DNA of 64,000 bases. Origin: Pseudomonas putida NBRC 14164. Lineage in GTDB: Bacteria > Pseudomonadota > Gammaproteobacteria > Pseudomonadales > Pseudomonadaceae. Location: positions 434,001 to 498,000 of the forward strand of contig NC_021505.1 of NCBI RefSeq assembly GCF_000412675.1, read 5' to 3'. Every line of letters begins with the position of its first letter. Position 1 is the stretch's first letter. The position numbers and the translations under genes were made by a program. Positions 26,740-35,718 of the stretch are shown here, piece after piece. Under the pieces are notes generated by a model that saw nothing but the letters and a program-made list of their open reading frames with translations, was not told the origin of the DNA and searched no databases.

Positions 26740-27627
26740 TCAGCTGCGCTTGCGCAAATTCATCCACGCATCGACGCTGTAGATCGCCAAACCCGCCCAG
26801 ATGAACATGAACGCCACCAACGTGCTCGACGACAAATGCTCATCGAACAACAGCACTGCCTGCAGCAATACCAGCGTCGGCGCCAGGTACTGCAGGAAGC
26901 CCAGGGTGGTATATGGCAGGTGCCGGGCCGCAGCGTTGAAGCACACCAGCGGTATCAGCGTCACCGGCCCGGCCGCCATCAACCACAGTGCTTCGCTGCT
27001 GGTGTAAAACGCCCCCTGGGCACTCATCGCCGCCGGGTGCAGTAGTAGCCAGCCAAGGGCCAGCGGCACCAGCATCCAGGTTTCCACCACCAGGCCCGGC
27101 AATGCCGCCACTGGCGCCTGTTTGCGAATCAGCCCGTAGAAGCCGAAGCTCAGCGCCAGCACCAGCGACACCCAAGGCAGGCTGCCTACCTGCCACACCT
27201 GCTGGGCTACGCCTACGGCGGCCATGCCCACCGCCAGCCATTGCAGGCGGCGCAGGCGCTCGCCAAGAATCAGCATGCCCAGTACCACATTGATCAGCGG
27301 GTTGATGTAGTAACCCAAGCTGGCTTCGAGCATGCGGCCGTTGTTTACCGACCACACATAGGTCAGCCAGTTACCCGCAATCAATGCTCCGCTCAGCGCC
27401 AGGATGCCCAGCCGGCGCGGGTTGTCGCGCAGTTCGCGCCACCAGCCCGGGTGTTTCCACACCAGTAGCAGCAGCGAGCCGAACAGCGCCGACCAGAGCA
27501 CCCGGTGGACAATGATCTCGACCGCCGGGACGTTCTGGATTGCCTTGAAATAGATGGGGAACAGGCCCCAGATGATGTAGGCGCTCAGGCCCAGGATGTA
27601 CCCGCGACGCGGGTTTGCGGCGTGCAT
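26740..27627 (-). CDS. rarD: EamA-family transporter, RarD type
   Basis: This 295-residue inner-membrane protein has ten predicted helices in two EamA repeats. It starts MHAANPRRGYILGLSAYIIW and carries the RarD signature WGLFPIYFKAIQNVPAVEII. RarD proteins are drug/metabolite-superfamily permeases annotated as chloramphenicol-sensitive, but the physiological substrate is unknown. It is a single gene convergent with the GcvR-like gene and lies upstream (in transcription direction) of the DnaA-box region. Confidence 0.92.
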   Translation of the reverse strand: MHAANPRRGYILGLSAYIIWGLFPIYFKAIQNVPAVEIIVHRVLWSALFGSLLLLVWKHPGWWRELRDNPRRLGILALSGALIAGNWLTYVWSVNNGRMLEASLGYYINPLINVVLGMLILGERLRRLQWLAVGMAAVGVAQQVWQVGSLPWVSLVLALSFGFYGLIRKQAPVAALPGLVVETWMLVPLALGWLLLHPAAMSAQGAFYTSSEALWLMAAGPVTLIPLVCFNAAARHLPYTTLGFLQYLAPTLVLLQAVLLFDEHLSSSTLVAFMFIWAGLAIYSVDAWMNLRKRS

Positions 27628-27691
27628 GCAGAATCCTTGCTTAGGTAGCTAAATAAAGCGACGCCTATTGTAGACAGACGTAGGCATGCTT

Positions 27692-28666
27692 CTAGAACAA
27701 TTTCAGCGGTGCTTCATCCAGCGCGGCCATTTGTTCGCGCAAGGCGAGAATCTGGTCCCCCCAGTAGCGGGGTTGGCCGAACCACGGGAAGCTGGGCGGG
27801 AACGCCGGGTCGCTCCAGCGCCGTGCCAGCCACGCGCTGTAGTGAAGCTGGCGCAAGGCGCGCAGGGGCTCGATCAGGGCCAGTTCGCGCGGGTCGAAGT
27901 CGTGGAACTCGTTGTAGCCGTCGATCAGCTCGGCCAGTTGCCCCAGGCGCTCCTCGCGGCTGCCGGCCAGCATCATCCACAGGTCTTGCACCGCCGGGCC
28001 CATGCGACAGTCATCGAGGTCGACCACGTGGTACACCTCGTCACGGTGCATCAGGTTGCCGGGGTGCAGGTCGCCGTGCAGGCGGATCAGCTGGTGCGGT
28101 GTGCGTGCGTAGATATCCTCGACACGTTTTAGCAGGTCGCGGGCCACGGACTCGAAGGCGGGCAACAGTTCGCGAGGGACAAAACCACCGTCCAGCAGGG
28201 TGTTCAGCGAAGCGTGGCCGAAGTTGTCCACAGCCAGGGCCTCACGGTGCTCGAATGGTTTGGTGGCGCCCACGGCATGCAGGCGGCCGAGCAACTGGCC
28301 AAGGCGGTAGAGCTGGTCGAGGTTGCCCGGCTCCGGAGCGTGGCCGCCGCGGCGCGGGAACAGAGTGAAACGGAAGCCCTGGTGCTCGAACAAGGTGCGG
28401 CCGTCGTGCTGCATCGGCGCAACCACCGGCACCTCGCAGTCGGCGAGTTCGGCGGTGAAGCTGTGTTCTTCGAGGATGGCCGCATCGCTCCAGCGGCCTG
28501 GGCGGTAGAACTTGGCGATCAGCGGCTGCGCGTCTTCGATGCCCACCTGATAGACGCGGTTCTCGTAGCTGTTCAGTGCCAGCACCCGGGCGTCGCTGAG
28601 AAAGCCGATGCTTTCCACTGTGTCCAGGACCAGGTCGGGGGTGAGGGTGTCGAAGGGGTGGGACAT
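27692..28666 (-). CDS. srkA: YihE/SrkA-type stress-response protein kinase
   Basis: This 324-residue aminoglycoside-phosphotransferase-fold kinase has the catalytic loop RLHGDLHPGNLMHRDEVY (near residues 193-210) and metal-binding VDLDDCRMGP. SrkA of E. coli is a Ser/Thr kinase that counters stress-induced death. The start MSHPFDTLTPDLVLDTVES follows a CCGGAG ribosome site six bases upstream; a start 11 codons earlier is open but unsupported. REP copies precede it. Confidence 0.9.
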   Translation of the reverse strand: MSHPFDTLTPDLVLDTVESIGFLSDARVLALNSYENRVYQVGIEDAQPLIAKFYRPGRWSDAAILEEHSFTAELADCEVPVVAPMQHDGRTLFEHQGFRFTLFPRRGGHAPEPGNLDQLYRLGQLLGRLHAVGATKPFEHREALAVDNFGHASLNTLLDGGFVPRELLPAFESVARDLLKRVEDIYARTPHQLIRLHGDLHPGNLMHRDEVYHVVDLDDCRMGPAVQDLWMMLAGSREERLGQLAELIDGYNEFHDFDPRELALIEPLRALRQLHYSAWLARRWSDPAFPPSFPWFGQPRYWGDQILALREQMAALDEAPLKLF

Positions 28667-28718
28667 GGTGACTCCGGAGGGTAGGCAGCGTGGGGCCATG
28701 GTAACGCGTTATGCCTGT

Positions 28719-28799
28719 ACCGGCCTCTTCGCGGGCATGCCCGCTCCCACAGGCACAGCGCAGTTTTCAAGATTTGTGGGAGCGGGCGCGCCCGCGAAC
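28719..28799. repeat. Inverted REP pair upstream of the srkA-type gene
   Basis: Two CCGGCCTCTTCGCGGGC-type copies face each other in the gap between the srkA-type and modE-like genes. Confidence 0.88.
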
Positions 28800-28818
28800 C
28801 GCGCAATGCGCGGCCAAG

Positions 28819-29589
28819 CTATGCAGGAACCCCAATCAACACATAGGACGGATGAAACTGCACTCGCACCGCACTGTCCGCCGCCACCTGCTGCCCAGCC
28901 AACCAATCCGCATCGGCGATGGCACACAACGTCTGCCCATTGCCCAACGCCAGCCGCACCTCACTGGGCCCCTCATCCTCTGCCAACACTTCTTCCACGG
29001 TTGCACTCAAGCAGTTGCTGCCCGCGTCGGCTGCCTCCCCCTCCGCCAGCAACCGTACCCACCCCGCCTTGAGCAGCGCCACCACCGTCGTTCCCAGTGT
29101 CAGCTCCAGCCGCGCGGTACTGTCGTGGGTGATCAGCGCATCAATCTCCAGCCCACCGCCCAATGCCAGGCTGACGCGGTCAAACCGGCCCTCGCGGCGC
29201 AGGCCGCTGACCTGGCCCTGGAGCTGGTTGCGCGCACTGGTACGTAGCATCAGGCGACCGAGCAGGTCGAGGTCGCTGGATTCTTCGGCGGCCTCAAGAA
29301 TTTCCGCCTGCAGGGCCTGCAACCTTTGATACAGACGCAACACCCGCTCGCCTTCCGGCGACAAACGCGCACCGCCACCGCCACGGCCACCGGTACTGCG
29401 TTCTACCAGCGGCTGGCTGGCCAGGTTGTTGAGCTCGTCTATGGCATCCCAGGCCGCCTTGTAGCTGACACCCGCAGCCTTCGCGGCGCGGGTGATCGAG
29501 CCTTGTTCGGCAATGTGCTGCAGCAGGGCGATGCGCTGGGGGCGGCGGGCGATGTGCTGGGTAAGCAGGGTGGGTAGGGGCATGGGCAT
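28819..29589 (-). CDS. modE: ModE-type molybdate-responsive regulator
   Basis: This 256-residue protein has an N-terminal winged HTH with SITRAAKAAGVSYKAAWDAI, a glycine hinge (STGGRGGGGARLSPEG) like that of E. coli ModE, and two TOBE/Mop domains (LMLRTSARNQLQGQVSGL from about 117 and the second from about 190) that bind molybdate. ModE represses molybdate uptake genes; none is nearby. The ATG at 29646 overlaps the comF stop and would give 19 more residues, so the start is uncertain, but alignment to E. coli ModE favours the shorter form. Confidence 0.88.
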   Translation of the reverse strand: MPMPLPTLLTQHIARRPQRIALLQHIAEQGSITRAAKAAGVSYKAAWDAIDELNNLASQPLVERSTGGRGGGGARLSPEGERVLRLYQRLQALQAEILEAAEESSDLDLLGRLMLRTSARNQLQGQVSGLRREGRFDRVSLALGGGLEIDALITHDSTARLELTLGTTVVALLKAGWVRLLAEGEAADAGSNCLSATVEEVLAEDEGPSEVRLALGNGQTLCAIADADWLAGQQVAADSAVRVQFHPSYVLIGVPA

Positions 29590-29642
29590 TGAGTCGTTGT
29601 AGGTGATGGTCCTGAAAGCGGATTGTGGAGGACTGCGCAGGG

Positions 29643-30374
29643 TCATGCATACCCCGGCTTGGGGGTGCGCGCCAGGCAATAAACATCTACCCGCCGCGCT
29701 CCGGCCTTGCGCAGCACCTCGGCGATGGCCTGCGCGGTGGCACCGGTGGTGAACACATCATCGACAATAGCGACATGTTTGCCCGTCAGTTCACCCGAGA
29801 GCGCAAACGCTTGTCGCAAATTGCGCCGCCTCGCCCGGGCATCCAGCTTTTGCTGCGCAGGCGTCTCGCGCGTGCGCAGCAACAATCGCTCATCGCACGG
29901 TAGCCCAAGTTGCGTAGACAACCACCGCCCCAGCATCCCGGCCTGGTTGAACCCGCGCTCGCGCAGTCGACGCTTGGCCAAGGGCACAGGCAACAGCAGG
30001 TCAGGGCGGGGTAGGCCTTCTGCAAAGCGATGCAGCAGCCCATACCCCAGCAGTTCGGCCATCAAGCGCCCCAAAGGCCATTGACGATTGTGCTTGAAGC
30101 GGCTGATCAACGTGTCCACCGGAAAACCGAAATGCCACAACGCAATGACCTGTTCGAACGCCGGCAAGCGGCGGGAACACTGGGCGCAGATCAGGCCGGC
30201 CATCGGCAAGGGCAGGGCGCATTGCAGGCAGTGATCGCCCAGCCAAGGCAGTTCCTCCTCGCAGGCGATGCACATCGGGTAGGCCTGATCGGCAGGCTCG
30301 TCACACAATAAACACATTTGATTAATAAGTGAGCACTTGTAAACCAGTCTTTTCCAGTGTGGTTGACAGTTCAT
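29643..30374 (-). CDS. comF: ComF-family amidophosphoribosyltransferase-like protein
   Basis: This 243-residue protein has an N-terminal zinc-finger-like part (CLLCDEPADQ, CIAC and CLQC cysteine pairs) and a phosphoribosyltransferase-fold C-terminus with the PRPP loop VAIVDDVFTTGATAQAIAEV. Relatives act in DNA uptake or use of DNA (ComF, GntX). The ATG at 30374 has GGAAGG four bases upstream. Starting there places the BirA operator inside codons 2-13; a start at M20 (30317) would put it in the leader. It is divergent from bioB. Confidence 0.9.
   Translation of the reverse strand: MNCQPHWKRLVYKCSLINQMCLLCDEPADQAYPMCIACEEELPWLGDHCLQCALPLPMAGLICAQCSRRLPAFEQVIALWHFGFPVDTLISRFKHNRQWPLGRLMAELLGYGLLHRFAEGLPRPDLLLPVPLAKRRLRERGFNQAGMLGRWLSTQLGLPCDERLLLRTRETPAQQKLDARARRRNLRQAFALSGELTGKHVAIVDDVFTTGATAQAIAEVLRKAGARRVDVYCLARTPKPGYA
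30337..30369. promoter_or_regulatory. BirA (biotin repressor) operator
   Basis: TTGTAAACC-N15-GGTTGACAG matches the BirA consensus TTGTAAACC-N15-GGTTTACAA in 16 of 18 arm positions. It lies 95 bp upstream of bioB, and the -35 element TTGACA of the bio promoter is part of its right arm. Biotinoyl-AMP-loaded BirA bound here would block transcription. Confidence 0.88.
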
Positions 30375-30391
30375 GGGCCTTCCGTAACTAT
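30363..30391 (+). promoter_or_regulatory. Predicted bioB promoter
   Basis: A perfect -35 TTGACA at 30363-30368 is followed after 16-17 bp by a weak -10 (TAACTAT, 30385-30391). The overlap with the BirA operator explains biotin control. Confidence 0.6.
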
Positions 30392-30463
30392 GCGGGCTAT
30401 CCGTGATGCGCTTGTGGGCTTTCCTGTCCCGGCGCCAGCTACAGCCTAAACAAGGAAACGCCG

Positions 30464-31522
30464 ATGAGCGCCAGCACAACTGCAACAACACGTCACGACT
30501 GGTCCCTGGCCGAGGTCAAGGCGCTGTTCCAGCAACCGTTCAATGACTTGCTGTTCCAGGCGCAGACCGTGCACCGCGCGCATTTCGACCCTAATCGGGT
30601 ACAGGTTTCGACCCTGCTGTCGATCAAGACCGGCGCCTGCCCGGAAGATTGCAAATATTGTCCACAGTCCGGCCACTACAACACCGGGCTGGAAAAACAG
30701 AAGCTGATGGAAGTGCAGAAGGTGCTGGAGGAGGCTGCCCGCGCCAAAGCCATCGGTTCCACCCGCTTCTGCATGGGCGCGGCGTGGAAGCACCCGTCTG
30801 CCAAAGACATGCCTTACGTGCTGGAGATGGTCAAAGGGGTGAAGGCCATGGGCCTGGAAACCTGCATGACCCTCGGCAAGCTCGACCAGGAGCAGACCGC
30901 AGCCCTGGCTCAGGCTGGCCTGGACTACTACAACCACAACCTCGACACCTCGCCGGAGTTCTACGGCAGCATCATCACCACCCGCACCTACAGCGAGCGC
31001 CTGCAGACCCTGGCCTACGTGCGCGATGCTGGGATGAAGATCTGCTCCGGCGGCATCCTGGGCATGGGCGAATCGCTGGACGACCGCGCCGGCCTGCTGA
31101 TCCAGTTGGCCAACCTGCCCGAGCACCCCGAGTCGGTGCCGATCAACATGCTGGTCAAGGTTGCCGGCACGCCGCTGGCCGAGGAAGAGGACGTCGACCC
31201 GTTCGATTTTATCCGCATGCTGGCCGTCGCCCGCCTGTTGATGCCCAAGTCGCACGTGCGGCTGTCCGCCGGCCGGGAGCAGATGAACGAGCAGATGCAG
31301 GCCCTGGCGTTCATGGCGGGTGCCAACTCGATCTTCTACGGCGAAAAACTGCTGACCACCGCCAACCCGCAGGCCGACAAGGACATGCAATTGTTCGCAC
31401 GCCTGGGCATCAAGCCCGAAGCGCGTGAAGAGCACGCCGACGAAGTGCATCAGGCGGCCATCGAGCAGGCGTTGGTCGAACAGCGCAGCAGCGAGATGTT
31501 CTACAACGCTGCATCGGCCTGA
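30464..31522 (+). CDS. bioB: Biotin synthase
   Basis: BioB is a radical SAM enzyme that inserts sulfur into dethiobiotin. The 352-residue protein has the radical SAM cluster motif CPEDCKYC at C59, C63 and C66 and the conserved [12 protein letters not shown] segment that supports the second cluster. An AAGGAAA ribosome site precedes the ATG. It is the first gene of bioBFHCD under the BirA operator. Confidence 0.98.
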   Translation: MSASTTATTRHDWSLAEVKALFQQPFNDLLFQAQTVHRAHFDPNRVQVSTLLSIKTGACPEDCKYCPQSGHYNTGLEKQKLMEVQKVLEEAARAKAIGSTRFCMGAAWKHPSAKDMPYVLEMVKGVKAMGLETCMTLGKLDQEQTAALAQAGLDYYNHNLDTSPEFYGSIITTRTYSERLQTLAYVRDAGMKICSGGILGMGESLDDRAGLLIQLANLPEHPESVPINMLVKVAGTPLAEEEDVDPFDFIRMLAVARLLMPKSHVRLSAGREQMNEQMQALAFMAGANSIFYGEKLLTTANPQADKDMQLFARLGIKPEAREEHADEVHQAAIEQALVEQRSSEMFYNAASA

Positions 31523-31523
31523 C

Positions 31524-32696
31524 ATGGCCTTCGACCTGGCGGCGCGCCTGGCCGAACGGCGCGCCGCAGACCTGTATCGGCAGCGGCCACTGCTGGAGAG
31601 CCCGCAGGGGCCGGAAGTGGTGGTCGACGGCCAGCGGTTGCTGGCCTTCTGCAGCAACGACTACCTGGGCCTGGCCAACCACCCCGAAGTCATCGCCGCC
31701 TGGCAGGCCGGTGCCGAGCGCTGGGGTGTCGGTGGCGGTGCCTCGCACCTGGTGGTCGGCCACAGCACGCCGCACCACCAGGTTGAAGAAGCGTTGGCCG
31801 AACTCACTGGCCGCCCGCGCGCGTTGCTCTTCTCTACGGGCTACATGGCCAACCTGGGCGCCATCACCGCGCTCGTGGGACAGGGCGATACCGTACTGCA
31901 AGACCGCCTGAACCACGCCTCGCTGCTGGATGGCGGGCTGCTCAGCGGTGCACGCTTCAACCGCTACCTGCATAACGATGCGGCCAGCCTGGCCAGCCGC
32001 CTGGACAAGGCGGTCGGTAATACGCTCGTGGTGACCGATGGTGTGTTCAGCATGGACGGCGACCTGGCCGACCTGCCGGCACTGGCCGATGTCGCTCGCG
32101 CCCGCGGTGCCTGGCTGATGGTCGATGACGCCCATGGTCTGGGCACACTCGGCGCACAGGGCGGCGGCATCGTCGAGCACTTCGGCCTGAGCGTGGATGA
32201 CGTACCGGTGCTGATCGGTACGCTGGGCAAGGCTTGCGGTACTGCGGGTGCCTTTGTTGCCGGCAGCGAAGAGCTGATCGAGGCGCTGGTGCAGTTTGCC
32301 CGCCCTTACATCTACACCACCAGCCAGCCACCGGCGCTGGCCTGTGCCACGCTCAAGAGCTTGGAACTGTTGCGTCACGAAACCTGGCGCCGCGAGCACC
32401 TGGCGGCGTTGATTCGCCAGTTCCGCGAAGGCGCACAGCAGATCGGGCTGGCGTTGATGGACAGCCCGACGCCGATCCAGCCGATCATGATCGGCGACAG
32501 CGCACAGGCCCTGCGCCTGTCGCGCATGCTGCGCGAGCGCGGCTTGCTGGTAACGGCCATCCGCCCACCCACCGTGCCGGCGGGCGGCGCACGCCTGCGG
32601 GTGACCTTGAGCGCCGCGCACAGCGAGGCGCAGGTGCAGCTATTGTTGAATGCATTGGCCGAGTGTTATCCACAGTTGGAGAACGCCGATGCGTAA
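31524..32696 (+). CDS. bioF: 8-amino-7-oxononanoate synthase
   Basis: BioF is a PLP enzyme that condenses pimeloyl-ACP with alanine. The 390-residue protein starts [20 protein letters not shown] one base after the bioB stop. Conserved features are the ACP/substrate region [13 protein letters not shown], the DDAHGLG motif and the PLP lysine in [13 protein letters not shown]. It overlaps bioH by eight bases. Confidence 0.97.
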   Translation: MAFDLAARLAERRAADLYRQRPLLESPQGPEVVVDGQRLLAFCSNDYLGLANHPEVIAAWQAGAERWGVGGGASHLVVGHSTPHHQVEEALAELTGRPRALLFSTGYMANLGAITALVGQGDTVLQDRLNHASLLDGGLLSGARFNRYLHNDAASLASRLDKAVGNTLVVTDGVFSMDGDLADLPALADVARARGAWLMVDDAHGLGTLGAQGGGIVEHFGLSVDDVPVLIGTLGKACGTAGAFVAGSEELIEALVQFARPYIYTTSQPPALACATLKSLELLRHETWRREHLAALIRQFREGAQQIGLALMDSPTPIQPIMIGDSAQALRLSRMLRERGLLVTAIRPPTVPAGGARLRVTLSAAHSEAQVQLLLNALAECYPQLENADA

Positions 32697-33420
32697 TCGT
32701 CTTGTATTGCTGCCCGGCTGGGGCCTGGGCACTGCCTCACTGGAGCCGCTGGCAGCCAGCCTGCGCGCCCAGGATGCCCGCTTGCAGGTAGAGCTGATGC
32801 CCCTGCCGGAATTGGACCACAGCGATGTGCAGGCTTGGGTCGACCACCTGGACCGCAAGGTGCCCAGCGATGTCTGGCTGGGTGGCTGGTCGCTGGGTGG
32901 CATGCTGGCCAGCGCGCTGGCGCACCAGCGCGGCGACCACTGCTGTGGCCTGCTGACCCTGGCCAGCAACCCCAGCTTCGTCGCCCGGCCAGACTGGCCT
33001 CACGGCATGCCCGAAGACACCTTCGGCACCTTCCTCGACGGCTGCCGCAGCCATACCCAGGTCACCCTCAAACGCTTCCGTACCTTGTGCAGTGATGGTG
33101 CCCAGCAGCCACGTACGTTGCTGCGCCAACTGGGTGTCGGGGTGCCGGAGACCGACCCGCTGTACCTGGCAACCGGCCTTGAGGTGCTGGCCAAGCTGGA
33201 CACCCGCGAAGCACTGCAGGCATATGCCGGCCCGCAATTGCACCTGTTTGCCGGCAGCGATGCGCTGGTGCCGGCAGAGGCAGCCAAGGCGTTGAGCGAG
33301 CTGCTGCCGGATGTGGAAGTGGGCCTGGTCGAAGACAGTTCCCACGCGTTCCTGCTGGAGTACCCGCAGGAGCTGGCGGCGGGCATCAAGAGTTTCCTGC
33401 ATGAGAGTGGCGATGACTGA
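32689..33420 (+). CDS. bioH: Pimeloyl-[ACP] methyl ester carboxylesterase
   Basis: BioH is an alpha/beta hydrolase that removes the methyl group to release pimeloyl-ACP. The 243-residue protein has the oxyanion segment LLPGWGLG, the nucleophile elbow GGWSLGGML, the acid in [10 protein letters not shown] and the histidine in DSSHAFLLE. The start ATG lies inside the end of bioF, and its stop overlaps the bioC start by eight bases. Confidence 0.95.
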   Translation: MRNRLVLLPGWGLGTASLEPLAASLRAQDARLQVELMPLPELDHSDVQAWVDHLDRKVPSDVWLGGWSLGGMLASALAHQRGDHCCGLLTLASNPSFVARPDWPHGMPEDTFGTFLDGCRSHTQVTLKRFRTLCSDGAQQPRTLLRQLGVGVPETDPLYLATGLEVLAKLDTREALQAYAGPQLHLFAGSDALVPAEAAKALSELLPDVEVGLVEDSSHAFLLEYPQELAAGIKSFLHESGDD

Positions 33421-34231
33421 CCTTTCCCGTCCGACCCTGCCCGGCGCATTGCCCGACAAACGCCAGGTGGCGGCTTCGTTCTCCCGCGCTGCGGCCAGCT
33501 ACGACAGCGTGGCGGCCTTGCAGCGCGCCGTAGGTTTGAACCTGCTGGAGCAGTTGCCAGCCGGCTTGCAACCCTCGCACTGGCTGGACCTGGGCAGTGG
33601 AACCGGCCATTTCAGCCGAAAACTGGCCGAGTGTTTCGCACAGGCCAGCGGTGTGGCAGTGGACATCGCCGAAGGCATGCTGCGCCACGCGCGGGATGAA
33701 CAAGGTGGGGCGCACTACCACGTGGCCGGTGACGCCGAGCGCTTGCCGCTGCGCGATGCCAGTGTCGACCTTGTGTTCACCAGCCTGGCCGTGCAGTGGT
33801 GCGACCAGTTCGCCTGTGTGCTTGCAGAGGCGTTGCGAGTACTGCGCCCGGGTGGCGTGCTGGCTTTCAGCAGCCTGTGCGTGGGTACCCTCGACGAGTT
33901 GCGTGCCAGCTGGCAGGCCGTGGATGGCCTGGTGCATGTGAACCGCTTCCGCCGGTTCGAGGATTACCAGCGCCTGTGTGCCGGCAGCGGCTTTGAACAA
34001 CTTGGGCTGCAGCGCTGCCCGCATGTGCTGCACTACCCGGATGTTCGCAGCCTCACCCATGAGCTGAAGGCACTGGGCGCGCACAACCTCAACCCGGGCC
34101 GCCCTTCAGGCCTCACCGGTCGGGCCCGCATGCACGGCCTGTTGCAGGCCTACGAAGCATTTCGCCAGCCTGAGGGGCTGCCAGCCACCTATCAGGTGGT
34201 CTATGGTGTGTTGCGCAAGCCACAGGCGTAA
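33413..34231 (+). CDS. bioC: Malonyl-[ACP] O-methyltransferase
   Basis: BioC methylates malonyl-ACP to disguise it as a fatty-acid primer for pimelate synthesis. The 272-residue class I methyltransferase starts [20 protein letters not shown]. It has the BioC hallmark [16 protein letters not shown] and the SAM motif [15 protein letters not shown] near residue 60. It overlaps bioH and precedes bioD by 10 bp. Confidence 0.96.
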   Translation: MTDLSRPTLPGALPDKRQVAASFSRAAASYDSVAALQRAVGLNLLEQLPAGLQPSHWLDLGSGTGHFSRKLAECFAQASGVAVDIAEGMLRHARDEQGGAHYHVAGDAERLPLRDASVDLVFTSLAVQWCDQFACVLAEALRVLRPGGVLAFSSLCVGTLDELRASWQAVDGLVHVNRFRRFEDYQRLCAGSGFEQLGLQRCPHVLHYPDVRSLTHELKALGAHNLNPGRPSGLTGRARMHGLLQAYEAFRQPEGLPATYQVVYGVLRKPQA

Positions 34232-34241
34232 GGGGAGCGAG

Positions 34242-34922
34242 ATGAGCCAGGCCTATTTCATTGCCGGTACCGATACCGATGTCGGCAAGACCACCATCGC
34301 CGCCGGGCTTTTGCACGCGGCGCGCTTGCAGGGCATGAGCACTCTGGGTGCCAAACCGGTGGCCTCCGGCTGCACCATGACACCGAAGGGCTTGCGCAAC
34401 AGTGATGCCCAGGCGCTGATCGACGAAAGCACGATCAAGTTGCCATACGACCAGGTCAACCCGTTTGCCTTCGAGCCTGCCATTGCCCCGCATGTGGCGG
34501 CGCGTGAGGCGGGGGTGACGCTGGCTGTTGCGGAGTTGCTCGCGGCAATGCGCAATGTGCTGCAACAAAATGCCGATTTCACTTTGGTCGAAGGGGCCGG
34601 TGGCTGGCGTGTGCCGCTGTCGGGCCTGGAGAACCTTTCCGACCTCGCCGTTGCCCTGCAGTTGCCGGTGATTCTTGTTGTGGGGGTGCGGTTGGGTTGC
34701 ATCAGCCATGCCTTGCTCAGCGCCGAGGCGATCGAGCGGGATGGGCTGCAATTGGCCGGGTGGGTGGCGAACATCATCGAGCCCCGTACTTCGCGTCTTG
34801 AAGAGAACCTTGCCAGCCTGGCAGAGCGCTTGCCTGCGCCTTGCCTTGGGCGGGTGCCCAAACTGAAGCAAGCCAGTGCCGATATGGTGGCTGAGCATCT
34901 GCAACTGGATCTGCTGGATTAG
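34242..34922 (+). CDS. bioD: Dethiobiotin synthetase
   Basis: BioD is an ATP-dependent carboxylase that closes the ureido ring to form dethiobiotin. The 226-residue protein has the P-loop GTDTDVGKTT near residue 8, KPVASG at about 38 and EGAGGW near 116. The start follows AAGGGGAG. It is the last gene of the operon; a REP pair follows instead of a standard terminator. Confidence 0.97.
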   Translation: MSQAYFIAGTDTDVGKTTIAAGLLHAARLQGMSTLGAKPVASGCTMTPKGLRNSDAQALIDESTIKLPYDQVNPFAFEPAIAPHVAAREAGVTLAVAELLAAMRNVLQQNADFTLVEGAGGWRVPLSGLENLSDLAVALQLPVILVVGVRLGCISHALLSAEAIERDGLQLAGWVANIIEPRTSRLEENLASLAERLPAPCLGRVPKLKQASADMVAEHLQLDLLD

Positions 34923-34934
34923 CCTTGCCCAGCC

Positions 34935-35014
34935 CCGGCCCTATCGCCGGCAAGCCAGCACCCACAAGGGTTACGTGGTACCTGTAGGAGCTGGCTTGCC
35001 GGCGATAGGGCCGG
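34935..35014. repeat. Inverted REP pair after bioD
   Basis: Two GCCGGCAAGCCAGCACCCAC-type copies form a long potential hairpin just downstream of the bio operon. Confidence 0.88.
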
Positions 35015-35134
35015 TGCAGGAATACCCAAGGCCTATCAACTGGCACCAGGCCATTAGGGTTTTAAACGGGCCTTTTCGCGCCCAGCCTGCTTTAATTGGG
35101 GCTGTTCGTTATCCAGCGTCAATGGAGTCCTGAC

Positions 35135-35431
35135 ATGGAAATCACCGGTAGCTCCGCCTATTACGCGGGCCTGAGTGCGATTCAAACCGGCCAGAACCGC
35201 GTCGATCAGGCCGCAGGCCAGATCGCCAACACCACAGCCGAACGTACCGCCACCAGCCAGTCCAGCGATTTTCAGGCTGAACGCCTGCGCGCAGTAGATC
35301 GCAGCCAGCAGATGGACCTGGCCACCAGCACCGTGCAAATGGTTGTTGGCAAAACCGAAGTCGAGCTTGGTGCAAAGGTGGTCAAGGCATCCGACGAAAT
35401 GCTCGGTCGGATCATCGACACCTACGCCTGA
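35135..35431 (+). CDS. Small protein resembling fused ends of a flagellar rod protein
   Basis: This 98-residue protein starts MEITGSSAYYAGLSAIQTGQ. Residues 9-34 (AGLSAIQTGQNRVDQAAGQI followed by ANTTAE) look like the N-terminal heptad motif of FlgB/FlgC-type rod proteins, and residues 65-97 (STVQMVVGKTEVELGAKVVK to DEMLGRIIDTYA) resemble the rod C-terminus. The central domain is missing. Heptad hydrophobics suggest coiled-coil assembly. No flagellar gene is nearby, so a structural or secreted role is guesswork. Confidence 0.75.
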   Translation: MEITGSSAYYAGLSAIQTGQNRVDQAAGQIANTTAERTATSQSSDFQAERLRAVDRSQQMDLATSTVQMVVGKTEVELGAKVVKASDEMLGRIIDTYA

Positions 35432-35458
35432 CAGGCAACCCTCAAATTAAACACAGCC

Positions 35459-35549
35459 CCTGTGGGAGCGGGCGTGCCCGCGAATGCGTCAGGTCAGGCA
35501 TCTCTTTTGTCTGGCCGGGCCCTTTCGCGGGCACGCCCGCTCCCACAGA
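35459..35549. repeat. Inverted REP pair
   Basis: Two TGTGGGAGCGGGCGTGCCCG-type copies in opposite orientation follow the small rod-like gene. Confidence 0.88.
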
Positions 35550-35647
35550 GGCGGCGTTTTTTCTGGTCGTGGCGTAAACGCCATTTTTCGTGGCGTAAAT
35601 GGCACCATAGTCCCTCCTTGACATAAGCCAGAGCTAAACGTAAGTTT

Positions 35648-35661
35648 CAAACAACTGTTTG
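35648..35661. promoter_or_regulatory. PsrA-type operator CAAAC-AACT-GTTTG
   Basis: This fits the PsrA consensus (G/C)AAAC-N2-4-GTTT(G/C) exactly and extends to a TCAAAC/GTTTGA palindrome. PsrA is the long-chain fatty-acid-responsive TetR regulator of rpoS and beta-oxidation genes in Pseudomonas. It lies 58-71 bp upstream of the FadE-type gene at 35719. Confidence 0.7.
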
Positions 35662-35718
35662 ATAGACGGCCGCCAAGAGCTGGTCACCCCCACAGAACTG
35701 ACCCAGAGGTTCATCGCA

